Shown piece by piece: positions 63,051-64,000 of a DNA stretch of 64,000 bases. Positions within the stretch are counted from its first letter, which is position 1, and every line of letters begins with the position of its first letter. Below the pieces are notes generated by a model. That model had not been told where the DNA came from, did no database searches, and saw only the letters and a list, made by a program, of their open reading frames with translations. A program made the translations under genes and the position numbers. The stretch comes from Garcia nutans (taxonomy: Eukaryota > Streptophyta > Magnoliopsida > Malpighiales > Euphorbiaceae), in contig CANTUV010000010.1 in the NCBI GenBank assembly GCA_947685225.1, positions 4,278,001-4,342,000 on the forward strand, written 5' to 3'.

Positions 63051-63524
63051 ATATCGAGGGTTAACTTTGAGATTGCTCTTGAAATGTTGATTTGGAATAC
63101 GAAGTGCCTTCCATTTTCCTGATCCTCAAGTAAAAATCCTCCATAAGGTTTTATAGAGTTGATGGCCCTGTAGTACAAATACATTAAGGCCAATGAAGAT
63201 AGTAGTGTTTGGTAGAAACTCCATCCCAATCACTCAAGTGTTGGTCAAACACTGGTTATTGAAGGATCTCAAAAGCCAAAACTTCCTAAGCAACTTAAAC
63301 CAAACACAACAAACCAATTTAAACCAAATACCTCTTGGAGAAATTTTAACCACCAGATGAATGAGCTTCCACCACGCCAACCAAACCGCTCTTATCACAT
63401 TACTAAAGCTCCATAACACTTTACCCCCCCTTAACCTCTTCTATAACAAGTATCTTACGCTGGCTTAAACAAAACACCGAGGTCAAGTAGCCTGAACATA
63501 TGAAAGATGTCCTAAATCGAAACC

Positions 63525-63600
63525 AGGAATTACACTACAGTTTTCATCAGAGCCATGGCCACAAGACTAATGATTGTTATAGGTTGAAGAGGGAAATGGA
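63525..63600 (+). pseudogene. Degraded gag zinc knuckle
   Basis: The frame reads YSFHQSHGHKTNDCYRLKRE, matching the F-H-x-x-x-G-H-x-T-x-x-C pattern of this gypsy group; the first Cys is not seen. Confidence 0.6.
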
Positions 63601-63839
63601 ATGACTGGTTCGAGTGGACGAGCTAAAGTAGTTTGTCACTTCAGCTCCAAAATAAGAGGGTCAAACCGAGCCTAGCTCTCGAGATCCTGCAACATCGAGA
63701 AAAGTCTCAACTAGGGTGATACATGTCATAGCGGGGGGTAAACATTACTTTATTATTGGACCCTCACGAAAATGGAAGGCTAAAGAAGTTTTTTCTATTG
63801 CAGAGACCTCGAGATCCTCAAGCTCGATAATTACCTTTC

Positions 63840-64000
63840 ACCTTGAAGAATCACATCAAGTTACGGGTCCATATACCGATGCACTGGTAGTGAAAGCTGT
63901 GATACAAAATTATTTGGTCCAAAGAATATTAGTTGATACCGGCAGCGCCATAAACTTGCTAACCCTCGAGGCTTATAAGAAGCTCAGCTTGAAAATCTTG
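63840..64000 (+). pseudogene. Gypsy retropepsin, active site intact, truncated by the window end
   Basis: The open frame reads YTDALVVKAVIQNYLVQRIL, then VDTGSAINLLTLEAYKKL, with the catalytic D-T-G kept. Its continuation lies beyond 64000, so its state cannot be judged. Confidence 0.8.

Larger units (their letters stand above)
62008..64000 (+). mobile_element. Decayed Ty3/gypsy element, 5' part, running off the window
   Basis: Gag, zinc knuckle and protease follow each other on the plus strand in the order expected of a gypsy element, probably of the Tat/Athila side since no chromodomain part is in view. Stops are frequent before, between and after the domains. Confidence 0.8.

Noticed and set aside
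1..64000. CRISPR arrays, operons, rRNA or tRNA genes.
   Set aside because: The window is plant nuclear DNA. No regular spacer-repeat array was seen, and the only tRNA-like promoter boxes belong to the SINE.

Overview
This is a stretch of plant nuclear DNA, almost certainly from a woody or herbaceous eudicot. Its genes have many introns, the spacers are very AT-rich, and it holds several LTR retrotransposons. It carries five recognisable host gene loci, one of them broken, and no bacterial or organellar gene order. Protein similarity would allow a Malpighiales/Euphorbiaceae-type genome, but I cannot fix the species from the sequence alone.

Layout from left to right. 1-4320 is a decayed, rearranged endogenous pararetrovirus of the family Caulimoviridae, probably florendovirus-like. 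It keeps fragments of a movement protein, an aspartic protease, an RNase H, a second overlapping ORF and a conserved region of unknown role. It also contains a 300-bp inverted repeat. 4321-6694 is AT-rich spacer. 6695-11808 (+) is a 13-exon DUF1664 coiled-coil gene whose last intron carries a tRNA-derived SINE. 12642-14565 (-) is a WRINKLED1-type double-AP2 transcription factor gene that includes the family's 9-nt microexon. A complete but dead Ty1/copia element (14716-19194, TSD ATTTC) sits about 90 bp upstream of its TATA box. 20735-22749 (-) is a pectate lyase gene.

25360-44163 (-) is an AMY3-type plastidial alpha-amylase locus of 13 exons that is a pseudogene: at least two Trp-to-TGA stops and several frameshifting deletions. 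Intron 8 is expanded to about 10 kb by a Ty3/gypsy chromovirus (29688-37823, TSD CAGGT). That element itself holds a younger Ty1/copia element (30172-34593, TSD ATAGT). All three LTR elements in this part of the window have both LTRs and exact 5-bp target duplications.

44164-49430 is a 5-kb AT-rich spacer with local tandem duplications. 49431-52207 (+) is an intact six-exon VDAC (mitochondrial porin) gene. 53575-55759 (-) is an intact HIR-type SPFH/prohibitin-domain gene with a probable 1.6-kb 5'UTR intron. 57700-61131 holds two diverged tandem copies of an AT-rich repeat and a Harbinger/Tourist-like MITE of 588 bp. 61570-64000 is the 5' part of a decayed Ty3/gypsy element (LTR, gag, zinc knuckle, protease) that runs off the window.

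The host genes do not form a pathway or operon; they are independent neighbours. A WRI-type regulator of lipid synthesis and a plastid starch-degrading enzyme lie 11 kb apart, but nothing in the sequence says that this is more than chance. The clearest biological stories are the layered TE insertions into a dying amylase gene, a copia insertion next to the core promoter of the WRI-type gene, and the rearranged viral insertion.
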